Shown one piece after another: positions 23,801-35,121 of a DNA stretch of 64,000 bases. The stretch spans positions 6,388,001 to 6,452,000 of the forward strand of contig NC_079889.1 in the NCBI RefSeq assembly GCF_029227915.1, read 5' to 3'. Source of the stretch: Hydractinia symbiolongicarpus (taxonomy: Eukaryota; Cnidaria; Hydrozoa; Anthoathecata; Hydractiniidae). How positions within the stretch are numbered: the first letter of the stretch is position 1; the number at the start of each line of letters is the position of its first letter. Both the position numbers and the translations under genes were made by a program. The notes under the pieces are model-generated. The model made no database searches and was not told the origin of the DNA. It saw only the letters and a list, made by a program, of their open reading frames with translations.

Positions 23801-26570
23801 AGCGCCATGGCCTTACAACACTCTTAACTACGTTCACAGTCCTATAAAGGCCGTAATATGGCCTTTTGCAGTCTAATAAAGGCTTCACACGTAAATCACG
23901 TGGTTTCACCTGCATGCGCAGGTTACCGTTGGACTATTCCTTACAGTCTCAATGCACTACAACGTTCCAATAGGTTTTCCTTGGCGCTGTGGCTTTACAA
24001 CACTCTTAACTACGTGCACAGTCCTATAAAGGCCGTAATATGGCCTTTTGCAGTCCAATAAAGGCCGCAGACGTAAATCACGTGGTTCCATCTGCCTGCA
24101 AAGGTTACCATTGGACTAGTTGTTCCAGTCTCAATGCACTGCAACGTTCCAAGAGGTTTTCCTTAGCGCCATGGCCTTACAACACTCTTAACTACGTGCA
24201 CAGTCCTATAAAGGCCGTAATATGGCCTTTTGCAGTCTAATAAAGGCTTCACACGTAAATCACGTGGTTTCACCTGCCTGCGCAGCTTACCATTGGACTA
24301 GTCGTTCCAGTCTCAATGCGCTACAACTTCCCAAGTCATTTTCATTAGCGCCGTCGCCTTAGAACGCTCTTAACTACGTGCACAGTCCTATAAAGGCTGT
24401 AATATGGCCTTTTGCAGTCCAATAAAGGCCTCACAATTAAATCACGTGGTTTCACCTGCCTGCTAAGGTTACCATTGGACTATTCCTTCCAGTCTCAATG
24501 CGCTACAACGTCCCAAGTCATTTTCATTAGCGACGTCGCCTTAGAACGCTCTTAACTACGTGCACAGTCCTATAAAGGCTGTAATATGGCCTTTTGCAGT
24601 CTAATAAAGGCTTCACAATTATATCACGTGGTTTCACATGCCTGCGCAGGTTACCATTGGACTATTCCTTTCAGTCTCAATGCACTACAACGTTCCAAGA
24701 GGTTTTTCTTAGCGCTGTGGCCTGACAACACTCTTAACTACGTTCACAGTCCTATAAAGGCCGTAATATGGCCTTTTGCAGTCCAATAAAGGCCGCAGAC
24801 GTAAATCACGCGGTTTCATCTACCTGCGCAGGTTACCATTGGACTAGTTGTTCCAGTTTCAATGCTCTACAACGTCCCAAGTCATTTTCATTAGCGCTGT
24901 TGACTTAGAACGCGCTTAACTACGTTCACAGTCCTATAAAGGCTGTAATATGGACTTTTGCAGTCTAATAAAGGCCTCACACCTAGATCACGTGGTTCCA
25001 TCTGCCTGCGCACGCTACCATTGGACTATTCCTTCCAGTCTCAATGCGCTACAACGTTCCAAGTGGTTCTCCTTATCGCTGTGGCCTTAGAACACTCTTA
25101 ACTACGTGCACAGTCCATTAAAGGCTGTAACATGGCCTTTTGCAGTCTAATAAATGCTTCACACGTAAATCACGTGGTTTCACCTGCCTGCGCAGGTTAC
25201 CATTGGACTAGTTGTTCCAGTCTCAATGCGTTACAACGTCCCAAGTCACTTTCATTAGCGCTGTGGCCTTAGAACGTTCTTAACTATGTGCACAGTCCTA
25301 TAAAGACTGTAATATGGCCTTTTGCAGTCTAATAAATGCTTCACACGTAAATCACGTGGTTTCACCTGCCTGCGCAGGTTACCATTGGACTATTCCTTTC
25401 AGTCTCAATGCACTACAACGTTCCAAGAGGTTTTTCTTAGCGCTGTGGCCTGACAACACTCTTAACTACGTTTACAGTCCTATACAGGCTGTAATATGGC
25501 CTTTTGCAGTCTAATAAAGGCCTCACACGTAAATCACGTGGTTCCATCTGGCTGCAAAGGTTACCATTGGACTATTCCTTCCAGTTTCTATGCGCTACAA
25601 CGTTCCAAGTGGTACTCTTTAGCGCTGTGGCCTTAGAACACTTTTAACTACGTGCACAGTGCATTAAAGGCTGTAATATGGCCTTTTGCAGTCTAATAAA
25701 GGCTTCACACGTAAATCACGTGGTTTCACCTGCCTGCGCAGAATACCATTGAACTAGTTGTTTCAGTCTCAATGCGCTACAACGTCCCAAGTCATTTTCA
25801 TTAGCGCCATGGCCTTACAACACTCTTAACTACGTTCACAGTCCTATAAAGGCCGTAATATGGCCTTTTGCAGTCTAATAAAGGCTTCACACGTAAATCA
25901 CGTGGTTTCACCTGCATGCGCAGGTTACCGTTGGACTATTCCTTACAGTCTCAATGCACTACAACGTTCCAATAGGTTTTCCTTGGCGCTGTGGCTTTAC
26001 AACACTCTTAACTACGTGCACAGTCCTATAAAGGCCGTAATATGGCCTTTTGCAGTCCAATAAAGGCCGCAGACGTAAATCACGTGGTTCCATCTGCCTG
26101 CAAAGGTTACCATTGGACTAGTTGTTCCAGTCTCAATGCACTGCAACGTTCCAAGAGGTTTTCCTTAGCGCCATGGCCTTACAACACTCTTAACTACGTG
26201 CACAGTCCTATAAAGGCCGTAATATGGCCTTTTACAGTCTAATAAAGGCTTCACACGTAAATCACGTGGTTTCACCTGCCTGCGCAGCTTACCATTGGAC
26301 TAGTCGTTCCAGTCTCAATGCGCTACAACTTCCCAAGTCATTTTCATTAGCGCCGTCGCCTTAGAACGCTCTTAACTACGTGCACAGTCCTATAAAGGCT
26401 GTAATATGGCCTTTTGCAGTCCAATAAAGGCCTCACAATTAAATCACGTGGTTTCACCTGCCTGCTAAGGTTACCATTGGACTATTCCTTCCAGTCTCAA
26501 TGCGCTACAACGTCCCAAGTCATTTTCATTAGCGACGTCGCCTTAGAACGCTCTTAACTACGTGCACAGT
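16561..26570 (+). repeat. 11-monomer HOR (2002 bp), five tandem copies
   Basis: Copies start at 16561, 18563, 20565, 22567 and 24569, each exactly 2002 bp. Monomer tags in order are: TATATCACG with ACATGCC; GCGGTTTC with TTCAATGCTC; ATGGACTTTT with CACCTAG; TAACATGG with AAATGC; AAAGACTG; TATACAGG with GGCTGCAAAGG; GCAGAATACC; CATGCGCAGG with CCGTTGG; CTGCAAAGG with CACTGCAACG; TAGTCGTTCC with CAACTTCCC; CTGCTAAGG with GCGACGTCG. Differences between copies are only occasional single bases, making this the most homogeneous part of the window. I infer recent expansion by unequal crossover or replication slippage. Confidence 0.93.
18563..26570 (+). repeat. 22-monomer (4004 bp) alternation within the 11-monomer HOR
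   Basis: Copies 2 and 4 of the 2002-bp HOR carry CATCCAGCTGCG (about 18811 and 22815) and GTGGCCTTACAAC, while copies 3 and 5 carry CATCTACCTGCG and GTGGCCTGACAAC. Copies 3 and 5 also share CCTTTTACAGTC (about 22224 and 26228). One variant, TTACCGCCG (about 18339 and 22343), is in copies 1 and 3 but not 5. The pattern points to a duplication of a two-HOR block rather than one HOR at a time. Confidence 0.8.
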
Positions 26571-29300
26571 CCTATAAAGGCTGTAATATGGCCTTTTGCA
26601 GTCTAATAAAGGCTTCACAATTATATCACGTGGTTTCACATGCCTGCGCAGGTTACCATTGGACTATTCCTTTCAGTCTCAATGCACTACAACGTTCCAA
26701 GAGGTTTTTCTTAGCGCTGTGGCCTGACAACACTCTTAACTACGTTCACAGTCCTATACAGGCTGTAATATGGCCTTTTGCAGTCTAATAAAGGCCTCAC
26801 ACGTAAATCACGTGGTTCCATCTGGCTGCAAAGGTTACCATTGGACTATTCCTTCCAGTTTCTATGCGCTACAACGTTCCAAGTGGTTCTCTTTAGCGCT
26901 GTGGCCTTAGAACACTCTTAACTACGTGCACAGTCCTATAGAGGCCGTAATATGGCCTTTTGCAGTCTAATAAAGGCTTCACACGTAAATTACGTGGTTT
27001 CACCTGTCTGCTAAGGTTACCATTGGACTATTCCTTCCAGTCTCAATGCGTTACAACGTCCCAAGTCATTTTCATTAGCGACGTCGCCTTAGAACGCTCT
27101 TAACTACGTGCACAGTCCTATAAAGGCTGTAATATGGCCTTTTGCAGTCTAATAAAGGCTTCACAATTATATCACGTGGTTTCACATGCCTGCGCAGGTT
27201 ACCATTGGACTATTCCTTTCAGTCTCAATGCACTACAACGTTCCAAGAGGTTTTTCTTAGCGCTGTGGCCTGACAACACTCTTAACTACGTTTACAGTCC
27301 TATACAGGCTGTAATATGGCCTTTTGCAGTCTAATAAAGGCCTCACACGTAAATCACGTGGTTTCATCTGGCTGCAAAGGTTACCATTGGACTATTCCTT
27401 CCAGTTTCTATGCGCTACAACGTTCCAAGTGGTTCTCTTTAGCGCTGTGGCCTTAGAACACTTTTAACTACGTGCACAGTGCATTAAAGGCTGTAATATG
27501 GCCTTTTGCAGTCTAATAAAGGCTTCACACGTAAATCACGTGGTTTCACCTGCCTGCGCAGAATACCATTGAACTAGTTGTTTCAGTCTCAATGCGCTAC
27601 AACGTCCCAAGTCATTTTCATTAGCGCCATGGCCTTACAACACTCTTAACTACGTTCATAGTCCTATAAAGGCCGTAATATGGCCTTTTGCAGTCTAATA
27701 AAGGCTTCACACGTAAATCACGTGGTTTCACCTGCATGCGCAGGTTACCGTTGGACTATTCCTTACAATTGCAATGCACTACAACGTTCCAATAGGTTTT
27801 CCTTGGCGCTGTGGCTTTACAACACTCTTAACTACGTGCACAGTCCTATAAAGGCCGTAATATGGCCTTTTGCAGTCCAATAAAGGCCGCAGACGTAAAT
27901 CACGTGGTTCCATCTGCCTGCAAAGGTTACCATTGGACTAGTTGTTCCAGTCTCAATGCACTGCAACGTTCCAAGAGGTTTTCCTTAGCGCCATGGCCTT
28001 ACAACACTCTTAACTACGTGCACAGTCCTATAAAGGCCGTAATATGGCCTTTTGCAGTCTAATAAAGGCTTCACACGTAAATCACGTGGTTTCACCTGCC
28101 TGCGCAGCTTACCATTGGACTAGTCGTTACAGTCTCAATGCGCTACAACTTCACAAGTCATTTTCATTAGCGCCGTCGCCTTAGAACGCTCTTAACTACG
28201 TGCACAGTCCTATAAAGGCTGTAATATGGCCTTTTGCAGTCCAATAAAGGCCTCACAATTAAATCACGTGGTTTCACCTGCCTGCTAAGGTTACCATTGG
28301 ACTATTCCTTCCAGTCTCAATGCGCTACAACGTCCCAAGTCATTTTCATTAGCGACGTCGCCTTAGAACGCTCTTAACTACGTGCACAGTCCTATAAAGG
28401 CTGTAATATGGCCTTTTGCAGTCTAATAAAGGCTTCACAATTATATCACGTGGTTTCACATGCCTGCGCAGGTTACCATTGGACTATTCCTTTCAGTCTC
28501 AATGCACTACAACGTTCCAAGAGGTTTTTCTTAGCGCTGTGGCCTGACAACACTCTTAACTACGTTCACAGTCCTATACAGGCTGTAATATGGCCTTTTG
28601 CAGTCTAATAAAGGCCTCACACGTAAATCACGTGGTTCCATCTGGCTGCAAAGGTTACCATTGGACTATTCCTTCCAGTTTCTATGCGGTACAACGTTCC
28701 AAGTGGTTCTCTTTAGCGCTGTGGCCTTAGAACACTCTTAACTACGTGCACAGTCCTATAGAGGCCGTAATATGGCCTTTTGCAGTCTAATAAAGGCTTC
28801 ACACGTAAATCACGTGGTTTCACCTGTCTGCTAAGGTTACCATTGGACTATTCCTTCCAGTCTCAATGCGTTACAACGTCCCAAGTCATTTTCATTAGCG
28901 ACGTCGCCTTAGAACGCTCTTAACTACGTGCACAGTCCTATAAAGGCTGTAATATGGCCTTTTGCAGTCTAATAAAGGCTTCACAATTATATCACGTGGT
29001 TTCACATGCCTGCGCAGGTTACCATTGGACTATTCCTTTCAGTCTCAATGCACTACAACGTTCCAAGAGGTTTTTCTTAGCGCTGTGGCCTGACAACACT
29101 CTTAACTACGTTTACAGTCCTATACAGGCTGTAATATGGCCTTTTGCAGTCTAATAAAGGCTTCACACGTAAATCACGTGGTTTCACCTGCCTGCGCAGA
29201 ATACCATTGAACTAGTTGTTTCAGTCTCAATGCGCTACAACGTCCCAAGTCATTTTCATTAGCGCCATGGCCTTACAACACTCTTAACTACGTTCACAGT
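26571..29300 (+). repeat. 10-monomer derivative of the 11-monomer HOR
   Basis: From 26571 the HOR continues but skips the GCGGTTTC, ATGGACTTTT, TAACATGG and AAAGACTG monomers, going straight from the TATATCACG monomer to the TATACAGG/GGCTGCAAAGG one. A TATAGAGG monomer with CTGTCTGCTAAGG is inserted. One full 1820-bp unit (26571-28390) and part of a second (28391-29300) are present. The second ends in a fusion at 29119, where the TATACAGG start is followed by the GCAGAATACC body. This is the degenerate edge of the regular block. Confidence 0.8.
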
Positions 29301-29664
29301 CCTATAAAGGCTGCAATATAGCATTTTGCAGTCTAATAAAGGCCTCACACGTAGATCACGTGGTTCTATCTGCCTGCGCAGGTTACCATTGGACTAGTTG
29401 TTCCAGTTTCAATGCGCTACAACGTCCCAAGTCATTTTCATTAGCGCCGTCGACTTAGAACGCGCTTAACTACGTGCACAGTCCTATAAAGGCTGTAATA
29501 TGGCCTTTTGCAGTCTAATAAAGGCCTCACACGTAGATCACGTGGTTCCATCTGCCTGCGCAAAATACCATTGGACTATTCCTTCCAGTCTCAGTGCGCT
29601 ACAACGTCCCAAGTGGTTCTCCTTAGCGCTGTGGCCTTAGAACACTCTTAACTACGTGCACAGT
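29301..29664 (+). repeat. Junction monomers before the displaced segment
   Basis: Two monomers link the 10-monomer derivative to the displaced copy. The first has the GCAATATAGC tag also seen in the 12-monomer module. The second reads GCGCAAAATACC and CAGTCTCAGTGCGC, variants I see nowhere else, and its right part (TCCAAGTGGTTCTCC) resembles the monomer that precedes the donor-side segment at 4551. It may be a recombinant monomer that marks the breakpoint. Confidence 0.55.
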
Positions 29665-32028
29665 CCATTAAAGGCTGTAACATGGCCTTTTGCAGTCTAA
29701 TAATGGCTTCACACGTAAATCACGTGGTTTCACCTGCCTGCGCAGGTTACCATTGGACTAGTTGTTCCAGTCTCAATGCGTTACAACGTCTCAAGTCATT
29801 TTCATTAGCGCTGTGGCCTTAGAACGCTCTTAACTGTGTGCACAGTCCTATAAAGACTGTAATATGGCCTTTTGCAGTCTAATAAAGGCCTCACACGTAG
29901 ATCACGTGGTTCCATCTGCCTGCGCAGGTTACCATTGTACTATTTCTTCCAGTCACAATGGGCTACAACGTCCCAAGTCATTTTCCTTAGCGCCATGGCC
30001 TTACAACACTCTTAACTACGTGCACAGTCCTATAAAGGCCGTAATATGGCCTTTTGCAGTCTAATAAAGGCTTCACACGTAAATCACGTGGTTTCACCTG
30101 CCTGCGCAGGTTTCCATTGTACTATTCTTCAAATGTCAATGCACTACAACGGTCCAAGAGGTTTTCCTTGGCGCCGTGGCCTTACAACACTCTTAACTAC
30201 GTCACAGTCCTATAAAGGCCGTAATATGGCCTTTTGCAGTCCAATAAAGGCCGCAGACGTAAATCACGCGGTTTCATCTGCCTGCGCAGGTTACCATTGG
30301 ACTAGTTGTTCCAGTCTCAATGCTCTACAACGTCCCAAGTCATTTTCATTAGCGCTGTTGACTTACAACGCGCTTAACTACGTGCACAGTCCTATAAAGG
30401 CTGTAATATGGCCTTCTGCAGTCTAATAGAGGCCTCACATGTAATTCAGGTGGTTCCATCTGCCTGCGCAGCTTACCATTGGACTATTCCTTCCAGTCTC
30501 AATGCGCTACAAGGTTCCAAGTGGTTCTCCTTATCGCTGTGGCCTTAGAACACTCTTAACTACGTGCACAGTCCATTAAAGGCTGTAACATGGCCTTTTG
30601 CAGTCTAATAAAGGCTTCACACGTAAATCACGTGGTTTCACCTGCCTGCGCAGGTTACCATTGGACTAGTTGTTTCAGTCTCAATGCGTTACAACTTCCC
30701 AAGTCATTTTCATTAGCGCTGTGGCCTTAGAACGTTCTTAACTATGTGCACAGTCCTATAAAGACTGTAATATGGCCTTTTGCAGTCTAATAAAGGCCTC
30801 ACAATTAAATCACGTGGTTTCACCTGCCTGCGCAGGTTACCGTTGGACTATTCCTTACAGTCTCAATGCACTACAACGTTCCAAGAGGTTTTTCTTGGCG
30901 CTGTGGCCTTACAACACTCTTAACTACGTGCACAGTCCTATAAAGGCCGTAATATGGCCTTTTACAGTCCAATAAAGGCCGCAGACGTAAATCACACGGT
31001 TTCAGCTGCCTGCGCAGGTTACCATTGGACTAGTTGTTCCAGTCTCAATGCACTACAACGTTCCAAGGGGTTTTCCTTAGCGCCATGGCCTTACAACACT
31101 CTTAACTACGTGCACAGTCCTATAAATGCCGTAATATGGCCTTTTGCAGTCTAATAAAGGCTTCACACGTAAATCACGTGGTTCCATCTGACTTCGCAGG
31201 TTACCATTGTACTATTTCTTCCAGTCTCAATGCACTACAACGTTCCAAGAGGTTTTCCTTAGCGCCATGGCCTTACAACACTCTTAACTACGTGCACAGT
31301 CCTATAGAGGCCGTAATATGGCCTTTTGCAGTCTAATAAAGGCTTCACACGTAAATCACGTGGTTTCACCTGTCTGCTAAGGTTACCATTGGACTATTCC
31401 TTCCAGTCTCAATGCGCTACAACGTCCCAAGTCATTTTCATTAGCGCCGTCGACTTAGAACGCGCTTAACTACGTGCACAGTCCTATAAAGGCTGTAATA
31501 TGGCCTTTTGCAGTCTAATAAAGGCCTCACACGTAGATCACGTGGTTCAATCTGCTTGCGCAGGTTACCATTGTACTATTTCTTCCAGTCTCAATGCGCT
31601 ACAACGTCCCAAGTCATTTTCCTTAGCGCCATGGCCTTACAACACTCTTAACTGCGTGCACAGTCCTATAAAGGCCGTAATATGGCCTTTTGCAGTCCAA
31701 TAAAGGCTTCACACGTAAATCACGTGGTTTCACCTGCCTGCGCAGGTTACCAATGTACTATTCCTTCAAATGTCAATGCACTACAACGTTCCAAGAGGTT
31801 TTCCTTGGCGCCGTGGCCTTACAACACTCTTAACTACGTTCACAGTCCTATAAAGGCTGTAATATGGCCTTCTGCAGTCTAATGGAGGCCTCACACGTAA
31901 TTCAGGTGGTTCCATCTGCCTGCGCAGCTTACCATTGGACTATTCCTTCCAGTCTCAATGCGCTACAACGTTCAAAGTGGTTCTCCTTATCGCTGTGGCC
32001 TTAGAACACTCCTAACTACGTGCACAGT
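29665..32028 (+). repeat. Displaced copy of 4551-7098, offset 25.1 kb
   Basis: From 29665 the monomers match those from 4551 at a constant shift of 25,114 bp, including the unusual AATAATGGC, CGTCTCAAG and GGGCTACAACG variants and the two 1-bp deletions of the 180-bp monomer. One monomer (6736-6917 in the donor) is missing at about 31850, after which the match continues through GTTCAAAGTGG. About four further monomers are missing at 32029, where the match resumes at donor position 7643. A scatter of single-base differences separates the copies. Confidence 0.85.
30029..30208 (+). repeat. 180-bp monomer, partner of the one at 4915
   Basis: It carries the same two 1-bp deletions (TATTCTTCAAATG and TACGTCACAG) as the monomer at 4915-5094, plus its own ACGGTCCAAG change. 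The shifted frame and a TTACAACGC change in the next monomer give the longest open frame in the window (126 codons, 30046-30426). I regard that frame as an accident of the indels. Confidence 0.9.
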
Positions 32029-34939
32029 CCTATAAAGGCCGTAATATGGCCTTTTGCAGTCTAATAAAGGCTTCACACGAAAATCACGTGGTTTCACCTG
32101 CCTGCGCAGCTTACCATTGGACTAGTCGTTCCAGTCTCAATGCGCTACAACTTCCCAAGTCATTTTCATTAGCGCCTTCGCCTTAGAACGCTCTTAACTA
32201 CGTGCACAGTCCTATAAAGGCTGTAATATGGCCCTTTGCAGTCCAATAAAGGCCTCACAATTAAATCACGTGGTTTCACCTGCCTGCGCAGGTTACCGTT
32301 GGACTATTCGTTACAGTCTCAATGCACTACAACGTTCCAATAGGTTTTCCTTGGCGCTGTGGCTTTACAACACTCTTAACTACGTGCACAGTCCTATAAA
32401 GGCAGTAATATGGCCTTTTGCAGTCCAATAAAGGCCGCAGACGTAAATCACGTGGTTCCATCTGCCTGCAAAGGTTACCATTGGACTAGTTGTTCCAGTC
32501 TCAATGCACTACAACGTTCCAAGAGGTTTTCCTTAGCGCGATGGCCTTACAACACTCTTAACTACGTGCACAGTCCTATAAAGGCCGTAATATGGCCTTT
32601 TGCAGTCTAATAAAGGCTTCACACGTAAATCACGTGGTTTCATCTGCCCGCGCAGCTTACCATTGGACTAGTCGTTCCAGTCTCAATGCGCTACAACTTC
32701 CCAAGTCATTTTCATTAGCGCCGTCGCCTTAGAACGCTCTTAACTACGTGCACAGTCCTATAAAGGCTGTAATATGGCCTTTTGCAGTCCAATAAAGGCC
32801 TCACAATTAAATCACGTGGTTTCACCTGCCTGCGCAGGTTACCGTTGGACTATTCCTTACAGTCTCAATGCACTACAACGTTCCAATAGGTTTTCCTTAG
32901 CGCTGTGGCTTTACAACACTCTTAACTACGTGCACAGTCCTATAAAGGCCGTAATATGGCCTTTTGCAGTCCAATAAAGGCCGCAGACGTAAATCGCACG
33001 GTTTCAGCTGCCTGCGCAGGTTACCATTGGACTAGTTGTTTCAGTCTCAATGCACTACAACGTTCCAAGAGGTTTTCCTTAGCGCCATGGCCTTACAACA
33101 CTCTTAACTACGTGCACAGTCCTATAAAGGCTGTAATATGGCCTTTTGCAGTCTAATAAAGGCCTGACACGTAAATCACGTGGTTCCATCTGCCTGCGCA
33201 GGTTACTATTGTACTATTCCTTCCAGTCTCAATGCACTACAACGTTCCAAGAGGTTTTCCTTAGCGCCATGGCCTTACAACGCTCTTAACTACGTGCACA
33301 GTCCTTTAAAGGCTGTAATATGGCCTTTTGCAGTCTAATAAAAGCTTCACAATTATATCACGTGGTTTCACCTGCCTGCGCAGGTTACCATTGGACTATT
33401 CCTTTCAGTCTCAATGCACTACAACGTTCCAAGAGGTTTTTCTTAGCGCTGTGGCCTGACAACACTCTTAACTACGTTCACAGTCCTATACAGGCTGTAA
33501 TATGGCCTTTTGCAGTCTAATAAAGGCCTCACACGTAAATCCCGTGGTTCCATCTGGCTGCAAAGGTTACCATTGGACTATTCCTTCCAGTTTCCATGCG
33601 CTACAACGTTCCAAGTGGTTCTCTTTAGCGCTGTGGCCTTAGAACACTTTTAACTACGTGCACAATGCATTAAAGGCTGTAATATGGCCTTTTGCAGTCT
33701 AATAAAGGCTTCACACGTAAATCACGTGGTTTCACCTGCCTGCGCAGAATACCATTGAACTAGTTGTTTCAGTCTCAATGCGCTACAACGTCCCAAGTCA
33801 TTTTCATTAGCGCCATGGCCTTACAACACTCTTAACTACGTTCACAGTCCTATAAAGGCTGCAATATAGCATTTTGCAGTCTATAAAGGCCTCACACGTA
33901 GATCACGTGGTTCTATCTGCCTGCGCAGGTTACCATTGGACTAGTTGTTCCAGTCTCAATGCGCTACAACGTCCCAAGTCATTTTCATTAGCGCCGTCGA
34001 CTTAGAACGCGCTTAACTACGTGCACAGTCCTATAAAGGCTGTAATATGGCCTTTTGCAGTCTAATAAAGGCCTCACACGTAGATCACGTGGTTCCATCT
34101 GCCTGCGCAGGTTACCATTGGACTATTCCTTACAGTCTCAATGCACTACAACGTTCCAAGAGGTTTTCCTTGGCGCTGTGGCCTTACAACACTCTTAACT
34201 ACGTGCACAGTCCTATAAATGCCGTAATATGGCCTTTTGCAGTCTAATAAAGGCCTCACACGTAAATCACGTGGTTCCATCTGCCTATGCAGGTTACCAT
34301 TGGACTATTCCTTTCAGTCTCAATGCACTACAACGTTCCAAGAGGTTTTCCTTAGCGCTGTAGCCTGAGAACACTCTTAACTACGTGCACAGTCCTATAA
34401 AGGCCGTAATATGGTCTTTTGCAGTCCAATAAAGGCTTCACAATTAAATCACGTGGTTTCACCTGCCTGTGCAGGTTACCATTGGACTATTCCTTTCAGT
34501 CTCAATGCACTACAACGTTCCAAGAGGTTTTCCTTAGCGCTGTAGCCTGACAACACTCTTAACTACGTGCACAGTCCTATAAAGGCCGTAATATGGTCTT
34601 TTGCAGTCCAATAAATGCTGCAGACGTAAATCACGCGGATTCAGCTGCCTGCGCAGGTTACCATTGTACTAGTCGTTCCAGTCTCAATGCGCTACAACGT
34701 CCCAAGTCATTTTCATTAGCGCCATCGCCTTAGAACGCTCTTAACTACGTGCACAGTCCTATAAAGGCTGTAATATGGCCTTTCGCAGTCTAATAAAGGC
34801 CTCACACGTAGGTCACGTGGTTCCATCTGCCTGCGCAGGTTACCATTGGACTAGTTGTTTCAATCTCAATGCGCTACAACGTCCCAAGTCACTTTCATTA
34901 GCGCCGTCGACTTAGAACGCGCTTAACTACGTGCACAGT
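32029..34939 (+). repeat. Displaced copy of 7643-10554, offset 24.4 kb
   Basis: The match to the left part of the window continues at a shift of 24,386 bp, and 24,385 bp after the deletion near 33883. It includes the rare ACGAAAATCACG variant, the TATTCGTTACAG monomer and most of the 12-monomer module. It ends at 34940, where a hybrid monomer begins. Confidence 0.85.
33849..34029 (+). repeat. 181-bp monomer (GCAGTCTATAAAGG)
   Basis: A GCAATATAGC-type monomer has lost one base, reading CAGTCTATAAAGG instead of CAGTCTAATAAAGG, which also removes the AATAAA hexamer. The identical deletion is in 36942-37122, the equivalent monomer of the next 17-monomer unit. The other monomers of this type (9463, 15105, 29301, 50044, 54206, 63669) do not have it, so the deletion preceded the local duplication. 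Confidence 0.9.
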
Positions 34940-35121
34940 CCTATAAAAGCTGTAATATGGCCTTTTGCAGTCTAATAAAGGCCTCACACGTAGATCACGT
35001 GGTTCCATCTGCCTGCGCAGGTTACCATTGGACTAGTTGTTTCAATCTCAATGCGCTACAACGTCCCAAGTCACTTTCATTAGCGCCGTCGACTTAGAAC
35101 GCGCTTAACTACGTGCACAGT
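34940..35121 (+). repeat. Hybrid monomer in 17-monomer HOR copy 1
   Basis: It begins with a unique ATAAAAGCTG start and the ACGTAGATCACG left half seen in the next monomer (35122), but its right half (TAGTTGTTTCAATCTC, AAGTCACTTTC, CGCCGTCGAC) is that of the preceding monomer (34758). It looks like a product of unequal exchange between neighbours. It has no counterpart in copy 2. Confidence 0.75.

Noticed and set aside
30046-30426. 126-codon open frame, the longest in the window, and its 106-codon partner at 4932-5252
   Set aside because: Both exist only because two 1-bp deletions shift one monomer's frame into the next monomer's ATG frame. The product is two satellite readings joined, with no recognisable protein features.
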